Source: Oppiella nova (Eukaryota > Arthropoda > Arachnida > Sarcoptiformes > Oppiidae). From it: DNA of 64,000 nucleotides. The DNA lies in NCBI GenBank assembly GCA_905397405.1, contig CAJPVJ010000018.1, forward strand, positions 1-64,000, given 5' to 3'. Both the position numbers and the translations under genes were made by a program. The notes below the pieces were generated by a model that saw only the letters and a list, made by a program, of their open reading frames with translations, was not told the origin of the DNA and did not search any database. Positions 14,489 to 26,201 of the stretch are shown here, piece after piece (position 1 is the first letter of the stretch; every line of letters begins with the position of its first letter).

Positions 14489-16656
14489 GGCTATAGTGAC
14501 AATAACCTTGGTGAGTTTGGTTAATAGTTAAATTCATGTCTTTCACACATAATATAGCGATAGTTTCATGAACTCATGGACTAATAGTCAACACTGCACA
14601 TATGATGAGCACTGGTATGATAGCACTGGTATGATAGCACTGGTAGGATAGCACTGATAGCAATGATTTCGTGATAAGTGAAACACTTATTACAATACTC
14701 TGTGTTGAATGGAAAGGCATCGTGCGGGGTCGTTGCCCTCAACCCATACAACCGTCGACAGCACTGGCACTTCGGCCATACTCTCACACTATCTCAATGC
14801 AAATGACTCGCAATTACTGTTTGGAGTAATGCATTGAATCCTATACTCAATCTAAACCATAGCTCAATACAACACAACTCAATGAAAGCACTCAATATTC
14901 AGCTCTACTCTCATGTTATGCAATGAATGGCATAACAGCATAGACTCTAATGCTGTGCTAACGTTCACCCAATACTACATCACAAACACTACTCTCAGGC
15001 TTCCTATTGCTATGTATGCTATGCTATGCCATAGTAGGCTATGCCATAGTAGGCTATGCTAGTGCTCTCTGTCAGTCCTATGCACACTGTTTCTGCACAT
15101 CTAGATTCTAGACTACCAGTGCTGTGACAATCTCTAAGTTGGCAAAGTTGGCAGACCTGCTTACCACTCAGTCTGACCACTCATGTCATGCAAATCCGGG
15201 ACAGTAGTCACGAAAGGCGTCATAAGGCGTTCAATCGCTTACATAAACTACACATCAATTACATTACATGAACCCATTTCATAGTTATGTACATTCATTG
15301 CATTCATTGCTATTGATTTTACATTCATGACAATTCTAACCATTTCCATACATTCTCATACATTATGTTATTATATAATCCATGTAAATATTTATTGTCA
15401 AATAACTGTTCATGGTGAATCGAGTACACAAACTCAAAAATATTATGCCTATTATTATTACAACAGATTTGGATAGTATGTGGAATAGAGTACTGAATAT
15501 AACAATTATAATAAGTTACTCTACAATACTGCACAACATTAGACTACAAATGCAATTCTGTGTTATCATTATTTAATCACATGAACCATACGTCTAGATT
15601 TGCTCCACTTATCAAACTTAAGCTCATTTTTCATCCCATTCCACATATTCTAACATCAATTCATTTTTAATTCACAATTAATTGTGTTTATAAAAACAGA
15701 TTCTTAATCGCTTTGAGTTTTAATAATGTATAAAAAGTATTTGAAATAAATATTCTTTGCTTTCATTCTGCAAAACAAATCAGTCTTATATTTGTAAGGA
15801 TTCATTAAAACTTTAAATATTTGTAAATATTAATTGTTGTAATTTTATATAAATAAGAAGTTAAGAATAAGAATACAAATACAGTACATTGTATAGTATA
15901 ATATTATTATATCAGTTATTATAAGTTTGATTTGTCTGTATAAGTCAAAAATAAACTAACTTAATAAAAACACAAACACTGTATACAGTAGTAAAGAATC
16001 AATGGTTTAATGTATTAATGAATTATTGATAAGACATTGGTTTGTAATGAGTTCAAGAATTCAGTAAATACTAATTGACAGGTTATTGAATTGTGATTTG
16101 TCATTAGATTAAAAATAATATTATGGGACATAATAATGTATACGTAAGCAACTTCAATAGCTATCTGTATCAAATTGAGTAAATGATTGCACATATAATG
16201 TATAACTTCTAACCAATGATTTTCCAATTCATGCCAAATTTGTAATTAATAATCAATTCAAACCATTGGATACTAGTACAGTATTACTGCTTAACCAATT
16301 TATAATAGTCTACATTTTAGACTCTAAACATGATCATAATTAGTGCTAACAAAAATAGTTAATTGAAATGAACTACTAAAACAAAAATATCTCAAATGTT
16401 TCAACATTTTACAGTTAAAAGCTTTTTATTCTGTTTATTCTGCTTTTAGCAATATTACAAAATTCTGCTCTATAATCATACAAACAATAGTGTAGTTAAA
16501 AATATTGTATGAAGAATAGCACAGATTAGACTATATAATGAAATAGAGTCAAAACAAATTAAACCATTTCTTAATCAAAGTTGTATTCAATTTATAAAAC
16601 CAAAGAGTTGTGACATTTAAAGGAATCTATGGATTAGTCTATTGTTAGCCAAAGGG
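14489..16656. other. Intergenic region between PDE7 5' end and DDX24
   Basis: The first part (to about 15250) is richer in C and G than its surroundings and has small direct repeats, which suits a promoter or 5' leader on the minus strand. The rest is AT-rich with no coding signal. Confidence 0.5.
14609..14650. repeat. Three copies of a 14-bp repeat
   Basis: GCACTGGTATGATA is repeated three times in tandem, the third copy with one change. A similar 15-bp direct repeat (CTATGCCATAGTAGG) lies near 15024-15055. Confidence 0.85.
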
Positions 16657-16912
16657 TTAGCAGAGTCTCAACAAACAGTGAGTGTTGTTGTGAGCATTGC
16701 ATTGCTCTCACAGTTTGCCTCAAAACACGTGCTTTTGTTTGCATTCACTGTCTGTGCGTTTGGTTTGCAATGAATTGCATGTGATTAGCAGAGTCTCAAC
16801 AAACAGTGAGTGTTGTTGTGAGCATTGCATTGCTCTCACAGTTTGCCTCAAAACACGTGCTTTTGTTTGCATTCACTGTCTGTGCGTTTGGTTTGCAATG
16901 AATTGCATGTGA
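16657..16912. repeat. Perfect two-copy tandem repeat, period 128 bp (C), in DDX24 leader
   Basis: Copies at 16657-16784 and 16785-16912 are identical base for base. The second ends 20 bp before the DDX24 start codon at 16933, so both copies lie in the promoter/5' leader. Each carries a four-codon upstream frame (ATG AAT TGC ATG TGA; 16770-16784 and 16898-16912). Confidence 0.97.
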
Positions 16913-16932
16913 TTTTCATAATAACTCTCAAG

Positions 16933-18897
16933 ATGTCTAATGTCCACAAATCTATTCAATGGAAATCTGTTGCCATCGAATCAAACGATGGATTCACTGA
17001 CAAAGACTTCGATGGATTGGTTGCCTTCGAGGAGTTGAGTGATTACTGCATCCAAAAGAGTGACATTAGTGTCAAAACTGATCCCAAGACGAAGAAGAAG
17101 TGCAAAAGTAAAAAGTCAAACACCAATCAAAAGAGTGAGAATGAGATACAAGTGTCTGAAGCGATGGATAATTCAGATTGCGATGAGACTCGCGAAGTGT
17201 CGATGCATTTGTGGCAAAACCTGTGCATTGCTTCACCCATATTGCGATCATTGAGTGAATTATCGTTTTCAAGACCAACTCCAATACAATCGAAATCCAT
17301 TAGAGTTGCCATCGAAGACAAGTTGGATATATTGGGCGCCGCGCAGACTGGAAGTGGTAAGACATTAGCGTTTGGCATACCATTAGTCACACACATCATG
17401 AATGACAAGTCAGAGGATGGCGTCTGTAAACTGCGGGCTCTGGTATTGACGCCAACGCGTGAGTTAGCCATTCAGGTGAAGAAGCACTTGGAGGCCATCA
17501 CTAAATACTGTGGAGTGTCTGTGGGGGTAATAGTGGGCGGAATGTCTGTACAGAAACAGGAGAGGATTCTGAAGAAAGTGAGACCCGATATAATGGTCGC
17601 CACTCCGGGCAGACTTTGGGAACTCATTGAACAACAGTCGAGCGATCACTTGACCAGAGAATCGGTGACTCGTATTAAGTACTTAGTCATCGATGAAGCC
17701 GACAGAATGGCAGAGAGGGGACACTTCAAAGACTTGGTGCAACTCATGGATCTGTTGCGAGTGAAGAGCACCGGGAGACAAACTTTTGTGTTCTCCGCAA
17801 CTCTTACTCTCACTTATTCTCTTCCAAATCGATTGAAAATGAAGAACAAAAACAAAGCAAATAAATTGAATGGAAAGCAAAAGTTAGCAAAATTTGTTGA
17901 GTTCTTTGGAATGAGATCCGATGCCATGGAAGTGATTGACTTGACTGAACAGGGCGTCGGTATACCTGAGAGCAAACAGTTGACTGAATGCAAAATCAAT
18001 TGTATGGCAGAAGAGAAAGACTTGTATTTGTATTACTTTTTAAGTCTATTCAAAGGCCGAACTCTGGTCTTCTGCAACAGCAAAGACTGTTTGAGACGTG
18101 TTGTGAATGTCTTAAAAATACTAGACTTAAAACCACTTCCATTGCACTCATCGATGCCTCAGAAGAGAAGATTAGCTAATTTGGAGAAATTTGAAGCTAA
18201 TTCAGAGTCATTGCTGATCGCTAGCGATGTGGCCGCTCGTGGGCTTGACATCACTCATGTTGATCATGTGGTTCACTATCAGATCCCGAGGACAGCCGAG
18301 ATATATGTGCACAGAAGTGGACGAACGGCTCGTGCCTTCAATACGGGTCTGAGTTTAATGCTTTGCGAGCCTAAAGAAGAGGCCAATTATTACAAAGAAT
18401 TGTCTAAAACGATACACAAAGGAAACCGTTTACAAGACTTTCCAATCGATAAATCGGTTCTGAAGGCACTGAAGCAACGGATTGATTTGGCGCAGAAGTG
18501 CGACCAATTGGACCATAAGATCAGGAAAGAGAGATCGCGCGAGGATTGGTTCCGCGTGAACGCCAAGAAGTGTGAGATTTTGAGCGATACTGAGTCGGAA
18601 TCGGATGACGCGGAAGAGAGTTCTAAAGAAGTCCGAAGATTTAAAGCGATGAAAAAACAGTTGCAATTTCTCCTCAAACAACCCGTTTCGCAGACTAAAT
18701 CACTTTACGCTCACCTCTTGAAGAGTGGGTCAACAAATTGGATGCATTCTAAAGGTACAGTCAATTTTAGCGCTAATTCAATCTAATCATTAATGAAATG
18801 TGATTGCATTTTAGGCACAAAACGAGCCATAGATGTGGTTAAAGACAACAAATCAAAGAGAGTTAAAGTGAAAAAACTTAAATCTCAAGAACAGTAA
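16933..18897 (+). CDS. DDX24: DDX24-like DEAD-box RNA helicase
   Basis: A nucleolar ATP-dependent RNA helicase family implicated in large-subunit ribosome assembly (Mak5/DDX24). Two exons, 16933-18754 and 18815-18897, encode 634 aa. Motifs in order: RPTPIQSKSI (Q motif), AQTGSGKT (Walker A), PTRELAIQ, TPGRLWE, VIDEAD (the DEAD box), SATLT, LVFCNSKDC, SDVAARGLDI and HRSGRTAR. The start MSNVHKSIQWKSV was chosen because QWKSVAIE and DGLVAFEELSDY match the start of vertebrate DDX24 (KWKEVKI, DDLVCFEELTDY). The frame is open further upstream but holds no better ATG. The protein is shorter than human DDX24 (about 860 aa) because the N-terminal linker is short. The last exon supplies a lysine-rich tail. 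The leader contains a perfect 128-bp duplication with short upstream frames. Confidence 0.93.
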
Positions 18898-18965
18898 TCA
18901 TGATAATAAATTTGTTTATTTTAATAATATGTTGATTTATAAATATTTGTTCAAAAAATACGTTT

Positions 18966-19148
18966 TTAACGGTAAATAAAATTGCCTGCTTTCGATGATA
19001 TATTCCAGTGGTTGTCATCATCCAAGTCGTCCTCATCGGTGCGAATATAGCTCTCGTCATCAGTAGTGCTATAAAACGAGCCGCTCTTCGAGTTTTCACG
19101 AAATGATTTAATACTTATATTATTTTTGATCGGAAATACTTTAAATGC
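18966..19148 (-). CDS. Candidate alternative 3' terminal exon of dystrobrevin
   Basis: A 60-codon open frame ends with TAA at 18966-18968 and begins at a CAG acceptor at 19149-19150. It encodes an acidic, serine-rich tail (TDDESYIRTDEDDLDDD near the middle). It would join in phase 0 to a possible donor GTACCG near the end of the dystrobrevin exon, just after codon TTG of EEQKL. That donor is weak and the tail has no known homologue, so this could also be the last exon of an unseen gene or a chance frame in the 3' UTR. Confidence 0.33.
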   Translation of the reverse strand, partial: AFKVFPIKNNISIKSFRENSKSGSFYSTTDDESYIRTDEDDLDDDNHWNISSKAGNFIYR

Positions 19149-19371
19149 CTGTCATTTGGAAGCAATTATTTAATTATTTTTAAAATATTCATTCAATGAA
19201 ACCAAATATAAAATCAAATGAACGATAGGAATGACATACCATTTAACGAAAATAATAATAATAACAAAACAAAACAACTTAAGAGAAGGCCACCGAAGCG
19301 GCCAATGCTTTGGATTTCTATAAATCGAAATAAAATATAAGAACTATTCTTTGTGTCAATTTGGGATCAAT

Positions 19372-21495
19372 TCATTTCGGTACCAATTTTTGTTCCTCCA
19401 GTTCGATGTCCTTATCTGTGATTTCATTCTCTCTATTGCTGTTCATGTCATTGACGATCACTTTGTTATTGAACTCATTGACCAAATCCTCACTTTCTTC
19501 GTCAGAATGGAGTTCTTTGACGAGCGAAGACATGGCATTAGTGACAGAGTCGGCCGCAACCAACAGATCCCGATTCACTGTGGACACCGTCACACTACTC
19601 ATATCACTCTGGATCGAGTCTGAAGTAGTTGTTGCCAAAGAGCCGCCAATCTTGCGGTTCAGTGTAGAGGCGGCCGATGCCGGAGCGCTGTTGGGAATGG
19701 CCAATAGGTTTCCGTGATTTTTCAATAACTTCATCAGTCCTTCCAATTGAACCATCAGTTGTCGACGACTGTCCTGCAGAGCACTTAAATGCGATTCCAG
19801 TTCTTCCTTGCGTTCTCTCAAAGCCGACAATTCAGTCAACAAAATGGGATCCATTTGTGTCGGACCGACGTTCGCATAATAACCACTTGATTTGATCCGC
19901 GAGTCTCGAGTATCATTCTCTTGTTTCTCGACTCTAAGTCTTTCTATTTCTTTCATAATCTCTCTGTTCTTCTCTTCCAATTGTGAGATAACTCTCTGTT
20001 GTTGTGAAATATCGTTCACAATATCGGAGCCATTGGTTGGCACTGAAGAGCTTTTTGAGAAGTTGGCCAAAGAGGCGGCATATCGTGCAATGAGTCGGTG
20101 CTCTTCGTCACCATTCTTTGAATCAGTCGTTGCCGTCGTATAGAGAGAAGGAGGCGATCGATATTTGCGACTTCCGTAGAGAGACTCCAAATCGGATGAA
20201 GTCGAGCGCATATCGGCGCCATTCATGTGATGGATGGAAGGGACGGGAGAGGGGGGGACGATATGACTCAGATTAAAGCGCTTGTCTTTCGGCGGTTCGT
20301 CGATATATTCGTGGAGTTGAGTCCGATTGGAAGGAATGCATCGAAAACTCTTCCGCAAAGAGTGTCCGATCTGTTTCGTCGGTGACTTCCAATACCCGTA
20401 CTCTTTACACGCGTGAGTGTCGGCGTTGTGCTGACCAGACTGTCGACCCCTCCAGAAGCAGTCTTGACATAGATTATAGTTAAAACACTTTTGGCACTTA
20501 TATCGGAACCCATTAAATGGCTGTCGATTACATGTACTGCAACTGATGGGATGGACGACGTTCTCCACTTCAGCCATTCGGTGGAGAATCACAATCCATG
20601 AAATACAAAGTGGAGGACTGTTTGTCGTTATGAAGACTGACATAAATGAATGCAAATCTATTGGTTGACTGAAGTCAAAGATCGTCGACGAGAGGCTGTC
20701 ATCGTATTGAAAAGTAGTCGTTTCGGAGACACTGGCCGTCAATGCCATCGATTGGCGCAGAAATGCATTGAAATGACTCTCAATAAGAAGTCCTCGACTC
20801 GGGTCTGATATGAGTGAGAAAATGTACCGCAATTTGTCGATCAGTTTCCCCGAACACATCACTGCGAACCCAATCTTCAGCGCAAACACATTCAATTTGC
20901 CGCTACCGGTGCTGTGGTAACCATCATATCATTGTTACAATCAATTATACATAAAATAGTGACAAATATTCAAACGTACGGATCATATGTCATCAAAAGC
21001 CAACTGAACATGAGTTCAATGGATTGGTCCAAATTGAATGACAGAGACTGCGGAAGACGTTTTGAAAGTGAATAATACACTGAAGTGACCACTCCTTCCA
21101 ACCGTTGCACTGATATCTCAGAAGATATGTCCTGAAAGTTATGCAAACCATTGTCTCTAATGGATTCGATGGCATTCCACAGGTCCACCAAATGGACTGA
21201 ATTGGCAAAAGACATATCAGTTGTAAGACAATTGCAATACCATTGTTGACATGTCTGAAAGGAAAGACCGTATTGTCTGAACTCACAGTTAGTCTTGTGT
21301 TGAATGAACCGTAACTTTGATGCAGTTCTGTATGAACTAAAACGGATCACTTGGAAGTCGTGCTCGACTTAAGACAAAGGAGAAAATCACTATATTGTGG
21401 CCACAAATGAAGACAATGTTGTCTTAAGACTCACTCATTTCGGTGACCATCTGATCGTATTTGTCCGATAAGTAATGCATCTCTCGTCTCTCCAT
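19372..21495 (-). CDS. Dyb: Dystrobrevin
   Basis: A cytoplasmic member of the dystrophin-associated complex that binds dystrophin and syntrophin. Exons 21495-21435, 21367-21287, 21196-20980 and 20911-19372 encode 632 aa; all phases fit. The N-terminal part (RFSSYRTASKLRFIQHK, then HLVDLW) is the EF-hand-like region shared with dystrophin. It is followed by a ZZ zinc finger with paired cysteines (CSTC, CQKC, CQDCFW) and the linker YGYWKSPTKQIGHSLRKS. The C-terminal coiled coil ends with DLLVAADSVTNAMSSLVKEL, a dystrobrevin signature. It has no spectrin repeats or actin-binding domain, which separates it from dystrophin. The start MERREMHYLSDKY was chosen as the first in-frame ATG giving a clean phase. 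The gene is head to head with the small gene at 21791, with 295 bp between the start codons. Confidence 0.95.
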
Positions 21496-21790
21496 TCGTC
21501 ACTTGAATTGATCCGACAATTATTGAGCCATTGTATTAACTAATTGATGACTAATTCAATGATTTGTCTGCAAATCAATTGATGGTAAATAAAAAACTTA
21601 CAAATTGTCAGTAATATTGAGCCAAATATGGCATCAAATGTGAGATCTCTAGTGATTGGACGACACCTCTAGTCACTTGTGTTGATGTGATTTCTTGTGG
21701 CAAATAATCTGCAAATCGTTGCCTCCTTTGGACCTAAATCTGATTGTGTGGTCATTAGTGACACAATTAGTGGACACATAAGCCGAGGAT

Positions 21791-22183
21791 ATGTTGGCGC
21801 GAGTGGTCGGAAGGTATCAGAAATGTAAGCATTGATTGCATTGAGTGTTAACATGGAGTTAATGGATGTGTTTGTCGTACAGATGTGGATGTGCTTAGAC
21901 AGGGCTGGCATGAAGTGCCGCATCTGTACGGCACGACTTGCATTGGCATCGCCGCCACCTTTGCCCTCATCTACCGCATAGCACATACACCTCCCGGCGG
22001 ACACATCACCCGATTTAAGGAGAGATATATGGGTTAGTAGTGAGACGTTGACCATTGCACTCATGAGTGGTGACTAACTGTAAGCTTTTGTCTTGATTTA
22101 TGTTGCAAGTGATGCGACCCGAAGACGACCGACTAATTGCTTATCCAAGAGATTATGTGACGGATAAGGATCTGCTGAAGTAG
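21791..22183 (+). CDS. Small single-pass membrane protein, possibly mitochondrial
   Basis: Three small exons, 21791-21824, 21883-22032 and 22110-22183, join in phase to give 85 aa from ATG to TAG. The gene is easy to miss because no exon exceeds 150 nt. The product has a basic N-terminus (MLARVVGRYQKYVDVLRQGW), one hydrophobic span (GIAATFALIYRI) and a charged tail with RPEDDRLIAYPRDYVTDKD. This size and layout resemble accessory subunits of respiratory complex I such as NDUFA3/B9 (RxxW..EP before the helix), but the match is weak and I do not assign it. It shares a short promoter region with dystrobrevin. Coding support comes from three consistent phases and good splice sites (GTAAGC, GTTAGT). 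The donor GTTAGT is less common. Confidence 0.72.
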
Positions 22184-22666
22184 TAGTTAAGGATCTGCTG
22201 TTAATTGCTATACAATAACAATACATAGATTTGTCAATAGTGTCTAATTCAATAAATACTGTTATTACATGTAATTACTTTATAATTTAAACTTAATTCA
22301 TTAGTACAATAAACTCTTTAAATGCAAACATTTATCAATTAAATAACTTAGTAATATAAATAATAAATAGAAAAATTAAAATTTTGTAAAACAATCACTT
22401 CAATACAGACTTTTACAAAGTTTCAAAATATTTAAAACATTGAGACATTTAATACCGAAATTAACATAATTTGGATTTAGAGTAGACTTAGATTCACTCA
22501 TGACTTAGATATTTGTCCATTTAGGGAATATTTGGTTAAATGCAATCATAATTTGTGCTTAATTTGCAAATTTAGTTCAATTGGGAATGTATGCAAAATA
22601 CTGCAAATGTTTATCTTATTGTCAATTCTTATACTGTGTTCCAGATCTTTAGATTTGATCAGAAGT
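22184..22666. other. Convergent intergenic region
   Basis: AT-rich sequence between two converging stop codons (the small gene at 22183 and HID1 at 22667). It probably holds both 3' UTRs. No coding signal. Confidence 0.6.
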
Positions 22667-25148
22667 TCATAATTTTTGAATTTCAAAGAGTTTCACATTC
22701 GTGTCGTACCAAATCGGGGGCTCAATGTTACGCAAGTATATCACTCCCCACATGTATGTACGAAACCAAAGGGTGGTGCCGGCGTTGGTCTGGTATTTCC
22801 TGATGAGTATGGGGTGCGGGACAGGCAGTAGTCCTACGAGAGTGCCGTGTTGTAAGAACTTGAGGATCTCATTCTCATCAGTGATTCCCTTATCGATACA
22901 CATCTTCTCGACCTGAGGCACCAGAACCTGAGGATAGCATATAAGATAGTATTAGTACAGTATGTTTGGGCCTCAAGTTAGGTCTCAATACCTGAAGCAT
23001 TCGCATAATGGTCTGCAACGGAAGCTTTTGTTTCCAAGAGTTTATCCATTCAGTAGATGGTGTCCATTGAGTTGTTCTCATGGAAGTACTCGAAGACTCG
23101 CTCGATTGACGACTTAATACTGTTTGACTAGAATTGGGTTCCGATGAAGCACTGGGAGTGTCCTCATCGATAGTACTCTTAGGGTTTGGATGTGTTTTTT
23201 CTGTCATTTTATCAATTCTTGGCGTTGCGGCCAAAGACACGTTCAGAGAATTCTCGTTTTGTTCACCAGTTGTGGTCGCAATCATCTCCTGTTTCTCTAA
23301 AGGGCTCGTGGGAGGGCTCGTCGTTGTTGGAGATGTCGGTGACGATAAACTGGAAGTGGAAGCCCCTGAAGACATGAACAATGATTTTGGTTTTCGCGTT
23401 AGAGTTGTCTTCTTATTTAGTGACTTCTGAACGGTTGAGAAATCTGTCGGTAAATTAGCCAAAGAGTGGAAAATATTTCGTTTTCTAATTATCGTATAAA
23501 TAAGATTCGAGTTTCCGTCGAATTGGTATTGAATGATATTATTGAAGATCTCGAGTAAGAAAAACACCAAATGATGGTTCGTTTGGTTGGAAAACAAGAA
23601 CCATTGGGTGGAGAAGGCTTCCAATAAATGCAATAATTTAGTGCTCGAAACCATTGACAATGTCTTGAGGTATGGGCTGACGTTGACAATAATGGTTAGC
23701 AAACAGTCAAAGAGCGGCTGAAGTCTTTGGTGTCCTGTTGTAATGATTTTGTGAAAGACAATAATGAGTAGATCGGCGTGAGATCCACTAAATATGGGTA
23801 AATCCATGGGAACGCTGGCAGAGTAGGGCTTATTGAGACGAACCCCGAAATTTCGTTCCCCACTCAACAGCAACAGAATGAAGACTCCGATGTGTATGAG
23901 ACCTACCCGTGACTGATCAGCTCTGCTATCATTCAAATGGTAGAGAATGGGAACCAATACGTCCAGAACATCACTGCTCTTGAGAACATAGAACATAAAC
24001 TTCTTGTTATAATCGCAAACCTTCCAGAAGAGAACCAGCAATTCCTGATGGAATTGAATCTTTTTGGTTGAGTTCGGAATATATGTCTGAATCAATGGAT
24101 TGTTGAGGAGTCGTGTGAAGCCCTTCAATATAAAAGCAAAGTCTTCTTCGCGATGAATACGAGACAAGTAGTTAATGAAGAGATTGTCCTGAAGGAGGTC
24201 CTCTGCAGCGTTGCCGAAGTTGTGCGCATTGTCTGCACTGAAGTCATGATCTAATGTGACGATCAGAATCTGAAGAGCCATTTCGACAACAGCTTCTTTG
24301 GAGTCGTTGAACAACAAGTGATTGAATGGTAAATAACCGGTCGGATCGTAACTGAAGACAGTATTCAATAAAGAGGTAAAGAGTGGTAACGCGTGGCGAT
24401 TCTCAACACATGTGAAGTATTGGATCCATCGGTTGGGGGTATGTCCGGCTTCGTTGGCCGTCATATACATGGATGTACTGAAACACGTCAACAGAAGTCT
24501 CAACAATTCACTCCTGTTTTTGTCATACATTGAAGAAGTGGTGATTGGATTCGTGAATCCGACGCCATTCTCCCAAATGTATTCACAACTGTCGATGGAC
24601 TGCAAGTCTTCGGGCGGAGAGTCTGGAGCACCGAATTTACTGCCTTTTGATGGCAGAGGACTTACAGTGAAGTCGGGACAGAAGAGGAGATCACAAATGG
24701 CTAACAGCAAAGACTGGGCTAACGGGAGGTTCTCTTGTCTCACCTCTTGATGGTCTCCATGAGTGGCCACTGAAGCCGATGGAAGACTAGACCAGAAGAA
24801 TCCCTTCCAATCGGGGTCTTCGAAGATGTAGGGAAGCACTCGAGTCAAGAGACGGACACTGTTTAAGACCATCTGTTGCTGAGCCGTCGTATTGCAGAGA
24901 CTGTCCGTCGATTTGACCAGTTTTTCGACCGCTTTGTAGCAAAATGTGGCCAAATTTGAAGGCGACTCCTCCCGAAGCGCCCGGATCTCCGGCGCCGGGA
25001 TCAACGCAAACACATCCTGTATGTTAGTCACGTTCTCACACCAGAACTGATCCCAGAAGTGGTCGTCTTTGGTGTCAATCGGTTGGCTTCTTGTGGTCAG
25101 CTCTACGATGGCTTTCCTGTAATTCAGTTTTGAATCCGTGGTTCCCAT
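22667..25148 (-). CDS. HID1: HID1 (high-temperature-induced dauer formation 1 homologue)
   Basis: A peripheral Golgi protein needed for dense-core vesicle and neuropeptide sorting. Two exons, 25148-22992 and 22927-22667, encode 805 aa (human about 790). The N-terminus MGTTDSKLNYRKAI keeps the Gly2 that is myristoylated in the family. It is followed by FWDQFW, ESPSNLATFCYKAVEKLV and LPYIFEDPDW. The end is nearly identical to human: DKGITDENEILKFLQHGTL, then HPILIRKYQ and FRTYMWGVIYLRN. A Ser/Thr-rich low-complexity loop with a polythreonine patch lies at about residues 590-690, where the family is variable. The start region is repeated beyond the gap at 26201. HID1 is head to head with PEX6. 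Confidence 0.96.
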
Positions 25149-26200
25149 TCCTCACCAGATGTTGGACTAGATATCACTCAATACTATTTAATCGATTGAA
25201 TCCGACTGTCGATTGAGTCAATGATGACAATTGAGTGCTATATTCAACTCAATTCAACATATGGTTTGCCATCAATTCATGTGATCTTTGCTTACAATCC
25301 GTGACTGTTTTCCAGTGATATGTCACACAATATGACAACACATACACCTCTACTGTACTGTATGTGATGCACACTCACGAGTCAATGCTGTATAACTCTA
25401 ATGCTATTAATTTGAATGACTTTTAATAAATGGTTTCATTGAATAAGTTGTATCACATTTGTTTGAAAGTCTTAATTACACAATCATTTAATTATAATGT
25501 GGTTATAAACAGACAAATATGATTGGATCGCATCAATGGATCAGTGGTTGTGTTGTAATATTGAGAGCCCTTTAAAACAGTATTAATATTCAATAAAATA
25601 GTAACCATTAGTGACAACGAGAGCCACTCTATTAGTCTACTAATAGCCATACATTTCATCATTTGTTTGTCAATGCATTCACTTCATATGAATTGTGTAT
25701 TATTTGAACGATTGTTTGGTTCACTGATTGTCTCAATTGGTTTGCATTGCATTTGACTTTCACTTTCACTGTATTCACAAACCTATTAATGTTTGACACA
25801 ATGTTTGGTTTAAAGTTTGTGTTAAACGAAGATTTGTTTGAAACAAATGGCAGTTCCAGTGGTGATGAGGAAAGTTTGTTGAACTTCGGAAACAATGACT
25901 TGATTTGTTTGATTAAAGACCGAAGATTTGATGACTTGTTTGAAGGAAACGAATCCATAATTGGATGCATTGTTTGCAGAAGTGATCCAAAAGTGGAAAT
26001 CAATTGTTCTTCAAATGCATTATTTGTTTGCATTAAACCATTGAGAAGTGATTCAAGTGTTGACCAAATGCTTAACCAAAGAGATGTCCATTCATTGGAT
26101 CTTATTGTTAGCCAAAGATTTCTCACTCATTATAATCTTCCACTCAATCAAAACCATTTGTATCTGAAATTCATCGAAAAATGTCCCAAAATTACGAAAT
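25062..26200. repeat. First copy of a 1.14-kb direct duplication (HID1/PEX6 head-to-head region)
   Basis: Contains the first 29 codons of HID1 (minus), the shared intergenic region and the first 137 or so codons of PEX6 (plus, ATG at 25789). It is nearly identical to 26202-27342, with scattered substitutions and small indels. The PEX6 part is cut off by the gap at 26201. Confidence 0.95.
25789..26200 (+). pseudogene. Partial duplicate of the PEX6 5' coding region
   Basis: Starts MFDTMFGLKFVLNEDLFE like the full gene at 26931 and stays open up to the gap base at 26201. It is then replaced by HID1 sequence. Probably an allelic copy placed in tandem by assembly rather than a real truncated gene. 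Confidence 0.85.
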
Positions 26201-26201
26201 N
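26201..26201. other. Single-base assembly gap (n)
   Basis: The only ambiguous base in the window. It joins PEX6 coding sequence on the left with the HID1 first exon on the right, exactly at the boundary of the duplicated copies, so it marks a contig join. Confidence 0.98.

Noticed and set aside
14581-14787. Minus-strand frame beginning near 14787 with several cysteines, and an overlapping ATG GCC GAA GTG start.
   Set aside because: No donor in a phase that reaches the 14488 exon convincingly. Likely 5' leader or promoter sequence.
19230-19370. A hydrophobic stretch (LLLSCFVLLLLLF) in the dystrobrevin 3' region that suggests a membrane protein.
   Set aside because: It is encoded by a TTA/TTG low-complexity run, has no start codon, and its donor does not join the next exon in frame.
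21669-22064. 131-codon minus-strand frame across the dystrobrevin upstream region.
   Set aside because: It lies antisense to the spliced small gene on the plus strand, which has phase-consistent exons. The minus frame has no recognisable family.
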